NCBI GenBank assembly: GCA_964521255.1
Contig: CAZFRM010000001.1
Coordinates: 523,824-587,823 of the forward strand
Source: ZC4RG29 sp964521255
GTDB taxonomy: Bacteria > Bacteroidota > Bacteroidia > Cytophagales > Cyclobacteriaceae
Length of the DNA stretch: 64,000 nt
Direction: 5' to 3'
In this document: positions 15,761-24,565 of the stretch, piece by piece
Layout of the letters: each line of letters begins with the position of its first letter
How positions within the stretch are numbered: position 1 is the first letter of the stretch
Made by a program: the position numbers and the translations under genes
Notes under the pieces: model-generated
The model's database searches: none
Told to the model about the DNA's origin: nothing
Seen by the model: the letters and a program-made list of their open reading frames with translations, nothing else

Positions 15761-17049
15761 GTTTGCAATATCTCCTCAATACTTTTCTCCGATTCAAAAA
15801 ATTCCAACAATCTGATCATCACCCTGTCTACCAATGTATCCGGGCACGATGCACCACTGGTAAGAATAATTTTCACAGGCCTTGTCTTGGGAAGGTAATG
15901 ACGTGTGACTTCTTTTTGTTTTTTATGGTAATTGAAGTGATGAATTTCTTCGTCAGACTTTATTTCATTTTCTGAATTGATAAAGTAGGTGGGAAATTTA
16001 CGCTCACATAACTCAACGATATGTGATGTATTGGAGCTATTATAGCCGCCCACTACAATCGCGAGATCTGCTGTTGTGTTCAGCAATTCATATGTTGCAT
16101 CCTGGTTGTCATTGGTAGCGTAACACAGGGTATCGCGTGTATCGGCGAAATGCTCTTTAAGATTTTCAGAACCGAATTTAGTAAGCATTAATTTTTTGAA
16201 GTAATCTGCAATTGCCTGCGTTTCTGTAGCAAGCATGGTTGTCTGATTTACCACACCTACATTGTTGAGGTGATGTGTCGGATCAAATCCTTCAGAATGT
16301 TTCCAGGCAAACTCTTCATAAAAATCTTCCCTGGTTTTATTTCCCAAAATGTACTCTCCCAATCTTTTCGCATCGTCCATGTCACGAACAATAACCGAGG
16401 CGCCGTTTCTTGCGCTATGAGAAAACGTTGCACGCGTTTCTTCGTGCTTTGGCTTACCATGAATAATAATGGTGTAATTATCATCTCCCAATTTTTCTGC
16501 CCGGTTCCATACCTTTTCAACAAAAGGACAAGTTGTATTATACTTTTGTACTTCAACTCCTTTGTCTAATAGCAGATGTTCAATCTCTACCGTTGTTCCG
16601 AATGCCGGAATGATAACAATGTCATTGGAATGAATTTCTTCCCACGGAATAAACTGTTTGCCATCGGTATCCATTATGAATTGTATGCCGCGACTTTGCA
16701 GATCGTTGTTCACTTCCTGGTTGTGAATCATCTGACTTAGAAGGAAAACACGCTTACCAGGATTTTCTTCGAGTGCACGATAGCTTATTTCAATAGCGTT
16801 CTCTACACCGTAACAGAAACCAAAATGCCTGGCGATATAAAATACGACAGGACCAAAATCCAATTCGGTAGGTGTAAAATCCTGCTTTCGCGGATCTTTT
16901 AACCTGCGTGATTCTTTGATTCTTCCTGTTATAGAAGAGCGATAATAAACAGGGATGTCAAACTTTTTGATAGCAGTAATTTTTTGGTAGACCAAAGGTA
17001 GAGAATTTGCCAATTTGTTTTCGATAACAAGGCCTGCTGAAAAAGTCAA
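15754..17049 (-). CDS. ispH: 4-hydroxy-3-methylbut-2-enyl diphosphate reductase, extended form
   Basis: Last enzyme of the non-mevalonate isoprenoid pathway, reducing HMBPP to IPP and DMAPP with an iron-sulfur cluster. The three cluster cysteines are Cys79 (GFCYGV), Cys174 (TTCPFV) and Cys309 (DTLCYATND), numbered from the TTG at 17049; HGKPKHEET is also conserved. The frame is about 100 residues longer than E. coli IspH: an N-terminal extension and an insertion around FYEEFAWKHSEGFDPTHHL, which I associate with Bacteroidota homologues. The start is uncertain: there is no ATG, only TTG codons at 17049 and further in, and relatives would begin near KKFDIPVYYRS (about residue 28). Confidence 0.93.
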   Translation of the reverse strand: MTFSAGLVIENKLANSLPLVYQKITAIKKFDIPVYYRSSITGRIKESRRLKDPRKQDFTPTELDFGPVVFYIARHFGFCYGVENAIEISYRALEENPGKRVFLLSQMIHNQEVNNDLQSRGIQFIMDTDGKQFIPWEEIHSNDIVIIPAFGTTVEIEHLLLDKGVEVQKYNTTCPFVEKVWNRAEKLGDDNYTIIIHGKPKHEETRATFSHSARNGASVIVRDMDDAKRLGEYILGNKTREDFYEEFAWKHSEGFDPTHHLNNVGVVNQTTMLATETQAIADYFKKLMLTKFGSENLKEHFADTRDTLCYATNDNQDATYELLNTTADLAIVVGGYNSSNTSHIVELCERKFPTYFINSENEIKSDEEIHHFNYHKKQKEVTRHYLPKTRPVKIILTSGASCPDTLVDRVMIRLLEFFESEKSIEEILQTY

Positions 17050-17132
17050 TACTTGTTAAGTACGCTCAGGCGTCAAATTTTTTTTGATGATCAGGAACAG
17101 CGGTGGGATGAAATGACTTAAATTTTCCTTTT

Positions 17133-17214
17133 TAATAAATAAAACGGCTGCCTCAGTATTCTCCCTCCACACTAAATCATAGTGAGAATGAAGGAGAATT
17201 TTGAAGCAGCCGTT
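17133..17214 (-). terminator. long hairpin terminator below the 57-aa gene
   Basis: Outer arms AACGGCTGC (17143-17151) and GCAGCCGTT (17206-17214) pair perfectly, and inner arms ATTCTCC (17158-17164) and GGAGAAT (17193-17199) extend the structure. Read on the minus strand the stem is followed by TTTTATTTATT, so it should end transcription of the small gene that stops at 17226 and insulate ispH. Confidence 0.65.
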
Positions 17215-17225
17215 CGTTAAATTAA

Positions 17226-17399
17226 CTAAGCGGCGTTGGAAAGATTATCTTCTTCAACAGTCTTCTTTCTGACTTCCTTTTTTTCGAGGTCAAACCACAT
17301 GACCTCAACGGTTTTGTTTTTGATGTACCTTAAAACTTCCATCACTTTTCCGTCAACCTTACTCCTCACGCGCTCGCCTTTCTTAAAAAGTCTTCTCAT
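17226..17399 (-). CDS. small YodC/DUF2158-like protein, 57 aa
   Basis: Short gene of 57 residues starting MRRLFKKGERVRSKVDGKVM and continuing EVLRYIKNKTVEVMWFDLEK. The pattern of a basic start, KGxxVRxK, a central ME(V/T)L and then VEVxWFD resembles small SH3-like proteins of the YodC/DUF2158 type, which have GxxVxLKSGGPxMTV and CxWFD at matching positions; this is resemblance by eye. It has an ATG start, a normal stop, and a terminator-like hairpin directly downstream, all of which argue for a real gene. It is transcribed in the same direction as degP (upstream) and ispH (downstream). Function unknown. Confidence 0.7.
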   Translation of the reverse strand: MRRLFKKGERVRSKVDGKVMEVLRYIKNKTVEVMWFDLEKKEVRKKTVEEDNLSNAA

Positions 17400-17421
17400 A
17401 ATTCAACGGTTTTAAAAATCG

Positions 17422-18903
17422 TTACATTCTGAATGAATATAGGAATTCTCTAGGGAAATCCTCATATGTTCCAGAAAGGGTAACAATTTCTCCCGCTTTT
17501 TTGCTCCTTAAAATGTCATTTAATTCTTTGGCAGATTTTACCGCAGTATCATTGACTTTGGTGATAATGAACCCCTCGCGCATGTCAGTGTACTTTGCAA
17601 CTTTTCCACTTGCGATAGCGGTAACTTTAACACCGTTTTTAAGATCCAGCTTTTTCAATACAGCCTGATCTACATCTTCAACTTGTATATTCAGGGCGGC
17701 TAAACCTTCACGCTCTTCAATCTTCACAGCTGTTTCTTTGCCTTCCTTGTTTTTCAAAGTAATAGTATGGACAGCTTCCTTTCCTTTTCGATTTACAGTA
17801 ACGTTGATTTTATCACCCGGGCGGTGTCTGCCGATATATTCAATCAATGCGGAACTTGAGTGAATAGGTGTGTTATCAATTTTTGTTACTACATCGCCTT
17901 CTTTCAAACCACCTTCTTTTGCTGCGCTGTTTTCCGCGAAGGAATTGATAAATGCGCCATCATTTACGGCAAGGTCGTGCTTTTTCACTAAGTCACTGTT
18001 CACGCTGGCTATTGAAACGCCAAGCCAGCCACGTTGTACTATACCATAGTTAAGCAGGTCTTCAACAATTTTACTGACAATATTGGATGGTACGGCAAAC
18101 CCATAACCGGAATATGAACCTGTCGGGCTCGCAATGGCAGTGTTAATACCCAACAATCCTCCTCTCAAATCGACCAGGGCTCCGCCACTGTTCCCGGGGT
18201 TAATGGCTGCATCTGTTTGAATGAATGATTCAATAGCAGTATTGCCTTGCTCAGTTCGCCTGTCGATAATATTAATGTTACGACCCTTTGCACTGATAAT
18301 ACCTGCAGTCACTGTGGAATTAAGATTAAAGGGATTTCCAACAGCCAGTACCCACTCACCTACTTTTGCCTTATCAGAGTCAACGAACGCAAGATGTGGC
18401 AAACCTTCTTGATTAATTTTTACAACGGCAATATCCGTATCAGGATCGGTTCCTATTACTTCAGCTTTAAAGGAACGATTGTCATTTAATGTTACTTCTA
18501 CAATTTCGGCATCCTGAACCACGTGGTTGTTTGTAACAATATATCCATTAGCATTGATGATTACTCCAGACCCCGTGCTTTGGGCTGGCCTCATTTCCAT
18601 TTGGGGGCTTCCAGGTCCGAAGAAATCACGGAATGGATTAAAGTATTGCGATTCCGTCTTGGATGTTTTGCTTTGCGTAGATCTTATGTGGACAACTGCT
18701 GGCGTTACCTTTTCTGCAGTTTCTGTAAAATCCAGTGGGGTAACTTCCCCCTTTTCATTAACCGAGTAAACGACCTTAGATGTTGGAACAGCGCCATTGA
18801 AATCCAACCTCACAGTTTCTTTTTTACCTAACCATTCATAAGCAGCCAGGGTCATAATGCTTCCTAACATTGCTGCCAAAACAAACGATGCAAATCTTTT
18901 CAT
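17422..18903 (-). CDS. degP: periplasmic serine protease DegP/HtrA (Do family)
   Basis: Envelope protease-chaperone that degrades or refolds misfolded exported proteins. Residues 1-21 form a signal or membrane anchor. The trypsin-like domain has the catalytic triad His127 (IVTNNHVV), Asp157 (DTDIAVVK) and Ser239 (GNSGGALV), followed by the GYGFAVPSNIV motif. Two PDZ domains follow (about residues 285-370, with RGWLGVSI, and about 390-480). The length of 493 is normal for the Do family. The LA loop is short and contains a FNPFRDFFGPG segment. It lies just upstream of the 57-residue gene; no operon partner is apparent. Confidence 0.95.
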   Translation of the reverse strand: MKRFASFVLAAMLGSIMTLAAYEWLGKKETVRLDFNGAVPTSKVVYSVNEKGEVTPLDFTETAEKVTPAVVHIRSTQSKTSKTESQYFNPFRDFFGPGSPQMEMRPAQSTGSGVIINANGYIVTNNHVVQDAEIVEVTLNDNRSFKAEVIGTDPDTDIAVVKINQEGLPHLAFVDSDKAKVGEWVLAVGNPFNLNSTVTAGIISAKGRNINIIDRRTEQGNTAIESFIQTDAAINPGNSGGALVDLRGGLLGINTAIASPTGSYSGYGFAVPSNIVSKIVEDLLNYGIVQRGWLGVSIASVNSDLVKKHDLAVNDGAFINSFAENSAAKEGGLKEGDVVTKIDNTPIHSSSALIEYIGRHRPGDKINVTVNRKGKEAVHTITLKNKEGKETAVKIEEREGLAALNIQVEDVDQAVLKKLDLKNGVKVTAIASGKVAKYTDMREGFIITKVNDTAVKSAKELNDILRSKKAGEIVTLSGTYEDFPREFLYSFRM

Positions 18904-19242
18904 AGCTTCCTTAACTTTTTAATATAACGTTTTATGACATGCAAAAATCTTGCAGATATAGCGCCGTGTGAAATTTTGTCAGTCTTCTAAAGACACGGGC
19001 AGTCCATTTCTGAAAACTTTGCATAAATTACAACGAAGATGCTCCTGCCAGGTTTAAAGTTTTGGAAAAGCGGCTTGACTTCTCTGATAGAGGTCGAATT
19101 TTGATTGATGAACCGGCAGGCCCTCACCAGAACCCATTTTGCGGCATTTTATATACAAAATACACACCCAATAAAACTTTTTACGTTTTTAAGTACACCT
19201 ATTCTATCTGATAGCTGTATTGAATACCAAAAGAAGACCTGC

Positions 19243-19374
19243 ATGCCTGAATTTTACAGTAGCCAATCTCGTTCACCAGACTCTTACAAGAGATCCATGA
19301 AGCGTCTCAAACGCCTGCTTTTCGTTTGGATCATTTTGTTTGTTGCTATTATGATTTATTGCTTTTACAGTTAG
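19243..19374 (+). CDS. possible small tail-anchored membrane protein, 43 aa
   Basis: A short reading frame starting MPEFYSSQSRSPDSYKRSMK, then a basic stretch (RLKRLL) and a single hydrophobic helix (about residues 25-42, LFVWIILFVAIMIYCFYS) at the extreme C-terminus. The frame is open upstream to 19105, but the upstream residues look non-coding, so I take the Met at 19243. Basic-then-hydrophobic architecture and a stop right after the helix fit a real small inner-membrane protein. It precedes the RlmI-like gene by 36 bases on the same strand. The 340 bases between degP and this start hold nothing else I can recognise. No family known to me. Confidence 0.4.
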   Translation: MPEFYSSQSRSPDSYKRSMKRLKRLLFVWIILFVAIMIYCFYS

Positions 19375-19410
19375 GTTGTAAGATGAATCCCTTTTGGCTT
19401 ACTTGACTTT

Positions 19411-20598
19411 ATGTTAATAGAAGCCGACGTTAAACTTGCAAAGGGCAAAGAATATTCAGTCAACCGATTTCATCCCTGGATCTTTTCTGGCGCCATTCAA
19501 TCTACACATGGTAATCTTGAAGAGGGTAAATGGGTTCGTGTAGTTGATCATAAGAATACCGTACTCGGCTATGGTCACTATCAGAAAGGAAGCATAACCG
19601 TTCGAATGCTCTCATTTGATGAGGATGAACCTGGCGGTGGATTTTGGAAACGAAAAATTCATCAGGCCTGGCTGCAGCGTAATAAGATCAACCTGCCAAA
19701 TGATGTGACGAATGCAATCCGTCTTATACATGGTGAAGGAGATGGCTTACCAGGATTAATCATTGATTATTACGATGGCGTTGCTGTCATGCAAGCGCAT
19801 TCTTCGGGAATGCATCTTGATCGAATGAGCATTTCCCAGGCTTTGCAAGAAGTCTTGGGAACTTCGTTAAAGGCAGTTTTCTATAAAAGCCATGGAACAC
19901 TTCCGTTTGAAATGCGGAGCGAAAATTCTGCTGAATACCTCTTTGGCATGAGCGCAGTTCCTCACATTATCATGGAACATGGTAATAGATTTTATGTTGA
20001 TTGGGAAGGAGGACAAAAGACTGGTTTCTTTCTGGATCAACGGGAGAACAGGCATGCGCTCGCAAAGTATTCTTTCGGCAGAAAAGTTTTGAATACTTTC
20101 TGCTACACAGGTGGGTTTTCTGTTTATGCACTTCAGGGTGGTGCAGTTCAGGTTCATTCAGTTGACGCTTCAGCCAAAGCAGTTGACCTGACGAAAAAAA
20201 ATATTGAATTGAACGGCTTTGACCCTTATGCAAATTATAGTTATGAAGTTGATACTTTTGAATTCTTGAAAGACAAAAAAGATGAATACGATCTTATCGT
20301 CCTTGATCCTCCCGCATTTGCCAAACACCGCGAAGCAAGACACCAGGCGGTGAAAGGCTATCAACGCCTTAATGCAGAGGCTATGCGTGTGGTCAAGCCA
20401 CAAGGCATCATCTTTACTTTCTCTTGCTCGCAAGTAGTAGACCGGAAATTATTTTATGATACGATAGTTTCATCTGCAATTCAATCCGGAAGAAGTGTAA
20501 AAGTTCTGGAGCATTTGAGTCAACCCGCTGATCATCCGGTTTCATTGTTTCATCCTGAGGGAGAGTATTTGAAAGGGCTTGTACTTTTCGTTGAGTGA
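19411..20598 (+). CDS. rlmI: class I SAM-dependent rRNA methyltransferase, RlmI-like
   Basis: Member of the RlmI/YccW family, which in E. coli makes m5C1962 in 23S rRNA. The N-terminal PUA domain is seen in KGKEYSVNRFHPWIFSGAI and WVRVVDHKNTVLGYGHY. The methyltransferase domain shows VLNTFCYTGGFSVYAL (SAM site), VHSVDASAKAVDLTKKNI, and LDPPAFAKHREARHQAVKGY, where DPPxF is the target-binding motif. Cys in TFSCSQ (about 341) matches the catalytic cysteine region of the family. The length of 395 is normal. Its stop codon directly abuts the stop of the convergent M20 gene. The exact base modified is by family assignment. Confidence 0.9.
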   Translation: MLIEADVKLAKGKEYSVNRFHPWIFSGAIQSTHGNLEEGKWVRVVDHKNTVLGYGHYQKGSITVRMLSFDEDEPGGGFWKRKIHQAWLQRNKINLPNDVTNAIRLIHGEGDGLPGLIIDYYDGVAVMQAHSSGMHLDRMSISQALQEVLGTSLKAVFYKSHGTLPFEMRSENSAEYLFGMSAVPHIIMEHGNRFYVDWEGGQKTGFFLDQRENRHALAKYSFGRKVLNTFCYTGGFSVYALQGGAVQVHSVDASAKAVDLTKKNIELNGFDPYANYSYEVDTFEFLKDKKDEYDLIVLDPPAFAKHREARHQAVKGYQRLNAEAMRVVKPQGIIFTFSCSQVVDRKLFYDTIVSSAIQSGRSVKVLEHLSQPADHPVSLFHPEGEYLKGLVLFVE

Positions 20599-21909
20599 TT
20601 ATTTTTGATTCATAAACATATAGTCAAGAGTAACATTCAACATTGCTGCCAGTCCGGTTTTTATTCCACGCTCATCAATAAAGAAATCGGGGGTGTGATG
20701 CGATGGCGCTTTTTTTGGATCGACCTCGGGAGGACATGCGCCGACAAAAAAGAAAAATCCTGGTACCTTTTCCTGATAAAAAGCGAAATCCTCAGCGCCG
20801 GTAACTGCATGAATTTTTACAACATTTTCTTTTCCAGCGGCGCGCTCAAGACTGGGAATCATTTTTTCCGTTAGTTCAGGATCGTTATAAGTAACAGGCG
20901 TCATACCCTGGAAGGAGACTTCTGCTTTCGCGCCTGCACTTTCAGCAATTTTTTCTGCTGTTTGTTTAATTCTATCAAGCACATCTTTTTGCATTTTTTT
21001 GTCAAGAGTACGAATGGTTCCTGCCATGGTAGCTTCCTCGGGAATAATGTTTTCTCTAACGCCAGCGTGAATTTTACCAACCGTTATAACTACCGCTTCG
21101 TTGGTGAGATCCGATTGACGACTAACTATAGTTTGTAGTCCGTTAATGATTTGTGATGAAACCACGATTGGATCAACTCCCATCCAGGGAGCAGCACCAT
21201 GTGCCTGTCTGCCCTTTACGGTAATCGTAAACCAATCTGAGGCGGCCATCATTCCTTCAGGTTTGTATGAAATGGTTCCCAACTTACTGATCGATTGTAT
21301 GTGCATGCCAAAAATCACATCTACTTTGGGATTTTCCAGAACGCCTTCTCTAACCATAAGGCCTGCTCCACCTTCCTCCCCTGCAGGTGCGCCTTCTTCC
21401 GCAGGTTGAAAAATAAACTTGACGGTTCCCTTAAGATCATTTTTGTTTTTTGAAAGGATTTCAGCCACACCCATGAGAATAGCAACATGAGAGTCATGAC
21501 CACAAGCATGCATTACTCCTGCTTCCAGATCATTGAACATTGCCTTTTCCTTTGAGGCGAAGGGAAGGTCGTTTCGTTCAGTGACCGGTAACGCATCCAT
21601 ATCAGCACGCAAAGCAATCACAGGGCCAGGCTTTTTGCCTTTAAGAATGCCTACAACACCCGTATGTGCAATGCCCGTTGTTACATCCAACCCAAGTGCC
21701 TTAAGATGTTCAGCAACTTTTGCAGCCGTTTTAAATTCTCTGTTGGATAGCTCAGGGTATTGATGAATATTTCTTCGCCATTCAATTACCTTGGGTTCAA
21801 TCTCAACCACCATGGAATTTACTTTCGATTGCAATTTCGAACTTACCTGGGCAACAGAAAGAACAGGAAGGATTAAGAACACAGCAAAGATGGCGTAAGA
21901 ATTTTTCAT
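20599..21909 (-). CDS. exported M20 family amidohydrolase
   Basis: Zinc-dependent amidohydrolase/carboxypeptidase of the M20D type (relatives hydrolyse N-acyl amino acids, hippurate or indole-acetyl amides). The signal peptide covers about residues 1-20 (ending SVAQ). Metal and catalytic motifs are RADMDALPVTE, HACGHDSHVAILMGVA, IFQPAEEGAPAGEEGGAGLM, and the C-terminal TGAEDFAFY, which are all in the normal order; the dimerisation domain lies between (about 225-345). The length of 436 is normal for exported members. It converges with the RlmI-like gene with no spacer between the stop codons. The substrate is not determinable from sequence. Confidence 0.93.
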   Translation of the reverse strand: MKNSYAIFAVFLILPVLSVAQVSSKLQSKVNSMVVEIEPKVIEWRRNIHQYPELSNREFKTAAKVAEHLKALGLDVTTGIAHTGVVGILKGKKPGPVIALRADMDALPVTERNDLPFASKEKAMFNDLEAGVMHACGHDSHVAILMGVAEILSKNKNDLKGTVKFIFQPAEEGAPAGEEGGAGLMVREGVLENPKVDVIFGMHIQSISKLGTISYKPEGMMAASDWFTITVKGRQAHGAAPWMGVDPIVVSSQIINGLQTIVSRQSDLTNEAVVITVGKIHAGVRENIIPEEATMAGTIRTLDKKMQKDVLDRIKQTAEKIAESAGAKAEVSFQGMTPVTYNDPELTEKMIPSLERAAGKENVVKIHAVTGAEDFAFYQEKVPGFFFFVGACPPEVDPKKAPSHHTPDFFIDERGIKTGLAAMLNVTLDYMFMNQK

Positions 21910-21971
21910 GGTTATAACTAAATTTGAAGTGGGATCAATATAATAATTTATAAATCAAACTGCTTTGTTAA

Positions 21972-22292
21972 GTGGATTGGATAAAAATCTTTTCGAGTAG
22001 TACGGAAGCCCTGGAAAATCTTCAGCCTGATAAACCGAGGCTATTGGTTGTATATGGAAAACGAATTTGTCTGACGCTGCACGATGGAAATTTCTACGCG
22101 GTTCAGGACTCGTGTTCACACAATGGAGAGTCTTTGAGTAAAGGGCATGTAAATTACCGGGGTGAAATTATATGCCCGTGGCACAATTACCAGTTTGATC
22201 TTCAATCTGGCCGTGAATGTCAGTCGCGATCGAAGGATCTTCAGACTTTCCCGCTTAAATCAGATGAAACCGGATTTTTTATAGGAATATAA
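21972..22292 (+). CDS. Rieske [2Fe-2S] ferredoxin-like protein
   Basis: Small Rieske protein of 106 residues with the two cluster-binding boxes Cys48-Ser-His50 (DSCSHNG) and Cys68-Pro-Trp-His71 (CPWHNYQFD). There is no signal peptide or transmembrane anchor, so it is a cytoplasmic ferredoxin-like electron carrier such as those associated with nitrite reductase small subunits or dioxygenases, though no oxygenase partner is nearby. The start is GTG at 21972, which fits the usual short N-terminus. It is divergent from the M20 gene, and a conserved-looking exported protein follows after 45 bases. Confidence 0.9.
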   Translation: MDWIKIFSSSTEALENLQPDKPRLLVVYGKRICLTLHDGNFYAVQDSCSHNGESLSKGHVNYRGEIICPWHNYQFDLQSGRECQSRSKDLQTFPLKSDETGFFIGI

Positions 22293-22337
22293 AATACATT
22301 CATGCATATTTTCGTTTGTGTTTTAACTTAAATCGAG

Positions 22338-23321
22338 TTGCGCTACCTACTGATTATACTTCTTATTCCATTTTATTCCTCGATAGCACAATTATCTACG
22401 GATGAAGAAAGTTTTATTAGCAGGCTGAAAACCGAATCGGCCATGCCCGAAAAACTATTGAGTTCACGATCGGTTGTCGTGTATCCATACACAATGACGG
22501 ATAAAGAACTTCAGAAGATTCAACTTTCATTTCAGGAGACGGGCATTGATGCTGTTGCTTATTTTGAAGCTGACCTTTTGACGGCTGGCAAGGATGTGGG
22601 TACTGCCTTTGCTTATTATTTCAATCAAAGAGATATTGTAAATATTGTGCTCCTTCAAAAAGAAAATGGACAATACACTGCATACATAACCGGCTTCAAT
22701 GGAAAGCATACTTTCATAGAGCAAAATCAACTTGCCTGGAGTGCCAATGATGCAGACCTCGCAGAGTTGCTAAAAAAAATTCATCGCTCGGCCAGCAATT
22801 TGAAACGAGGTAATTTTTTAATAAACGAATTTCCTGAAACAAAACTCCCGGTTCATATTATTAGCGGCCGTAGATCTGAATTTTATGCTATCGATTTGAA
22901 AGTTGACCAACTTGCTGTTGCCAAAACAGGAGTCGAATCAATTGATAAAGATCTTGAATCTATTTTCACTACCTATCCATTTAAATATAAGCTAACCGAT
23001 CCTGGCTTATCAGAAAAAGAACTGCGCCAAAAAGGATTTCTTTATGTACTATGTTTCATTCATACGCGCGGGTCTGTAGCAAAAGAAATTCTTGGCTATG
23101 ATATTTCTAAACCGGAAAGCGCTTATGTATCGATTACCTATCCGGATGCAACCGCTCAGCTAAAAAATATTTCTGCTGATACGCCTATTTATAAATTTTA
23201 CTTCAAGCACATTGATTCTGGAAATGTTTTCCTGGGCACGAAATGGGATGCCGATCTCACCTGGCAACAAGCGCTGAAAAATCATTTGATAGCATTTAAA
23301 ACGGAGTTGAAAGTTAATTAG
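22338..23321 (+). CDS. exported hypothetical protein, 327 aa
   Basis: I do not recognise a named family. The product begins with a signal peptide (MRYLLIILLIPFYSSIAQLS) when read from the TTG at 22338, which supports this non-ATG start. The mature part is mixed alpha-beta: a repeated pattern of strand-helix units (VVVYPYTMTDKELQKIQLSF, AYFEADLLTAGKDVGTAFAY) and a second half from about residue 170 (LPVHIISGRRSEFYAIDL) with the segment LRQKGFLYVLCFIHTRGSVA. No catalytic motif stands out. It follows the Rieske gene by 45 bases on the same strand. A short dispersed repeat starts right at its stop codon. Confidence 0.75.
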   Translation: MRYLLIILLIPFYSSIAQLSTDEESFISRLKTESAMPEKLLSSRSVVVYPYTMTDKELQKIQLSFQETGIDAVAYFEADLLTAGKDVGTAFAYYFNQRDIVNIVLLQKENGQYTAYITGFNGKHTFIEQNQLAWSANDADLAELLKKIHRSASNLKRGNFLINEFPETKLPVHIISGRRSEFYAIDLKVDQLAVAKTGVESIDKDLESIFTTYPFKYKLTDPGLSEKELRQKGFLYVLCFIHTRGSVAKEILGYDISKPESAYVSITYPDATAQLKNISADTPIYKFYFKHIDSGNVFLGTKWDADLTWQQALKNHLIAFKTELKVN

Positions 23322-23354
23322 TGAATTTGACAATTAGCCGATTAGCAAATTCAT
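23322..23354. repeat. dispersed ATTAGCC-type intergenic repeat, copy 1
   Basis: Arms TGAATTTG and CAAATTCA flank a core containing CAATTAGCCGATTAGC. The copy sits between the stops of two convergent genes. Related sequence occurs at 54901-54998 and 63226-63289. Confidence 0.45.
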
Positions 23355-24415
23355 CTCAAGACTTCAAATCTTTTTCCTTCCGGCAACGCGATGAAATTTT
23401 TATCAGGAATTTTATACCTGGTTTTTGCTTTCAGTAAATCTTCAACCGGATCATGTTGACCGTCATCTGCAAGAGGGAAAGTACCATGGTGAATGGCGAT
23501 GCTGGTTTCAGCATTTACATCCAAATGAATTTTAACTGCTTCTTCCGGTGAAGTATGTATGGGTGACATGAACCAGTTTGGTTTGTACGCGCCAATAGGT
23601 ATCAGCGCAACTTTAAATGGACCGCTCCTCGTACCAATTTCTTTAAAAGTATTTTCATTGTAACCTGTGTCTCCTGCAAAGTAAATGTTGTCCGAACTTG
23701 TTTTCATAACATAGCCACACCACAACGTTTCATCCCGATCAAATATGCCTCTGCCTGAAAAATGCTGAGCAGGGACGCTCTGAATATGGATGTATTCATT
23801 TAAAATTATTTCACTCCACCAATCAATATCCCTGGCACCCGTAATTTTTTCTTCATCCAAAAATTTCTTAACCCCAAGAGGAGTTATGATAACAGGATCA
23901 TGTTGAGCATGTAACTTTCTCATCGTTGGCAGATCAAGATGGTCGTAATGATTATGACTGATCAGCACTACATCAATCTTCGGAAGATCTTCAAACTTAA
24001 TCCCCGGAGGCCTCATGCGCGCCGGACCAATCCATCCGAACGGACTAACTCGTTCACTCCAAACGGGATCAGTTAGAATGTTAATTCCGTCGGCTTGAAT
24101 GAGGAACGTTGAGTGATTAATAAAAGTGATGTGCACGCCGCTATCTACTTTAGCAAGCGGTGAATCGCCAATGTTAATGTCATCTTGTAATGTCCACTTT
24201 CCCGGTTTCCGATTGAAGGCCCATTTCATAACATCAATCAGTCCTTTCGCTTTTATGCCTTGTGGATTGATAAATTTTTTTCCGTCAAAATGGTCGCTTT
24301 CAATTCCATCATAACCGGGCGTTGAAATACTGTAACCAACAATGACAGCAACTAATTGAACAATGATGAAGATGGAAACAACACTTAATAACATTATGCG
24401 CAAGATTTTTTTCAT
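23351..24415 (-). CDS. metallo-beta-lactamase-fold hydrolase, NAPE-PLD-like
   Basis: Membrane-anchored metal-dependent hydrolase of the MBL fold. The metal motif is SHNHYDHLD (His154, His156, Asp158, His159), and the later ligands are in VPAQHFSGRG, YFAGDTGYN and AIHHGTFPL. The combination FLIQADGINILTDPVWSERVSPFGW and PARMRPPGI is characteristic of the N-acyl-phosphatidylethanolamine-hydrolysing phospholipase D (NAPE-PLD)/YtnP-like branch. The N-terminus has one transmembrane helix (about 6-28), so the catalytic domain probably faces the periplasm. The physiological substrate in bacteria is unknown. A dispersed repeat lies at its 3' end. Confidence 0.88.
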   Translation of the reverse strand: MKKILRIMLLSVVSIFIIVQLVAVIVGYSISTPGYDGIESDHFDGKKFINPQGIKAKGLIDVMKWAFNRKPGKWTLQDDINIGDSPLAKVDSGVHITFINHSTFLIQADGINILTDPVWSERVSPFGWIGPARMRPPGIKFEDLPKIDVVLISHNHYDHLDLPTMRKLHAQHDPVIITPLGVKKFLDEEKITGARDIDWWSEIILNEYIHIQSVPAQHFSGRGIFDRDETLWCGYVMKTSSDNIYFAGDTGYNENTFKEIGTRSGPFKVALIPIGAYKPNWFMSPIHTSPEEAVKIHLDVNAETSIAIHHGTFPLADDGQHDPVEDLLKAKTRYKIPDKNFIALPEGKRFEVLR

Positions 24416-24432
24416 TCCTGAATCTAAAATAA

Positions 24433-24455
24433 AAAGGAGCCATCAGACTCCCTTT
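24433..24455 (-). terminator. weak hairpin, possible terminator
   Basis: AAAGGAG (24433-24439) can pair with CTCCCTTT (24448-24455) with one bulge, and the minus-strand transcript continues into TTTTTATTTT. It would end the lipoprotein transcript from 25308, about 150 bases after that gene's stop. Confidence 0.35.
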
Positions 24456-24565
24456 CTTTGTCGTCGTAGATTTATTTTTATTCTACCATCCTGGCAATTA
24501 ACGATAAAAAGAAAAAGCAGGTTGTCAAAACGTTGAAGACACTTGTCATTTTATTTCAGACACAA

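Noticed and set aside
16257..16569. Two 99-codon frames on both strands inside ispH
   Set aside because: ispH is fully conserved there; both frames are shadows.
19091..19130. tRNA-like stretch with GGTCGAATTT and GCCCTCACC
   Set aside because: No cloverleaf with matching acceptor and anticodon stems can be formed; it is ordinary intergenic sequence.
24433..24455. Reading the weak hairpin as the terminator of the metallo-beta-lactamase-fold gene
   Set aside because: It lies upstream of that gene's start (24415 on the minus strand), so it can only concern the lipoprotein transcript.
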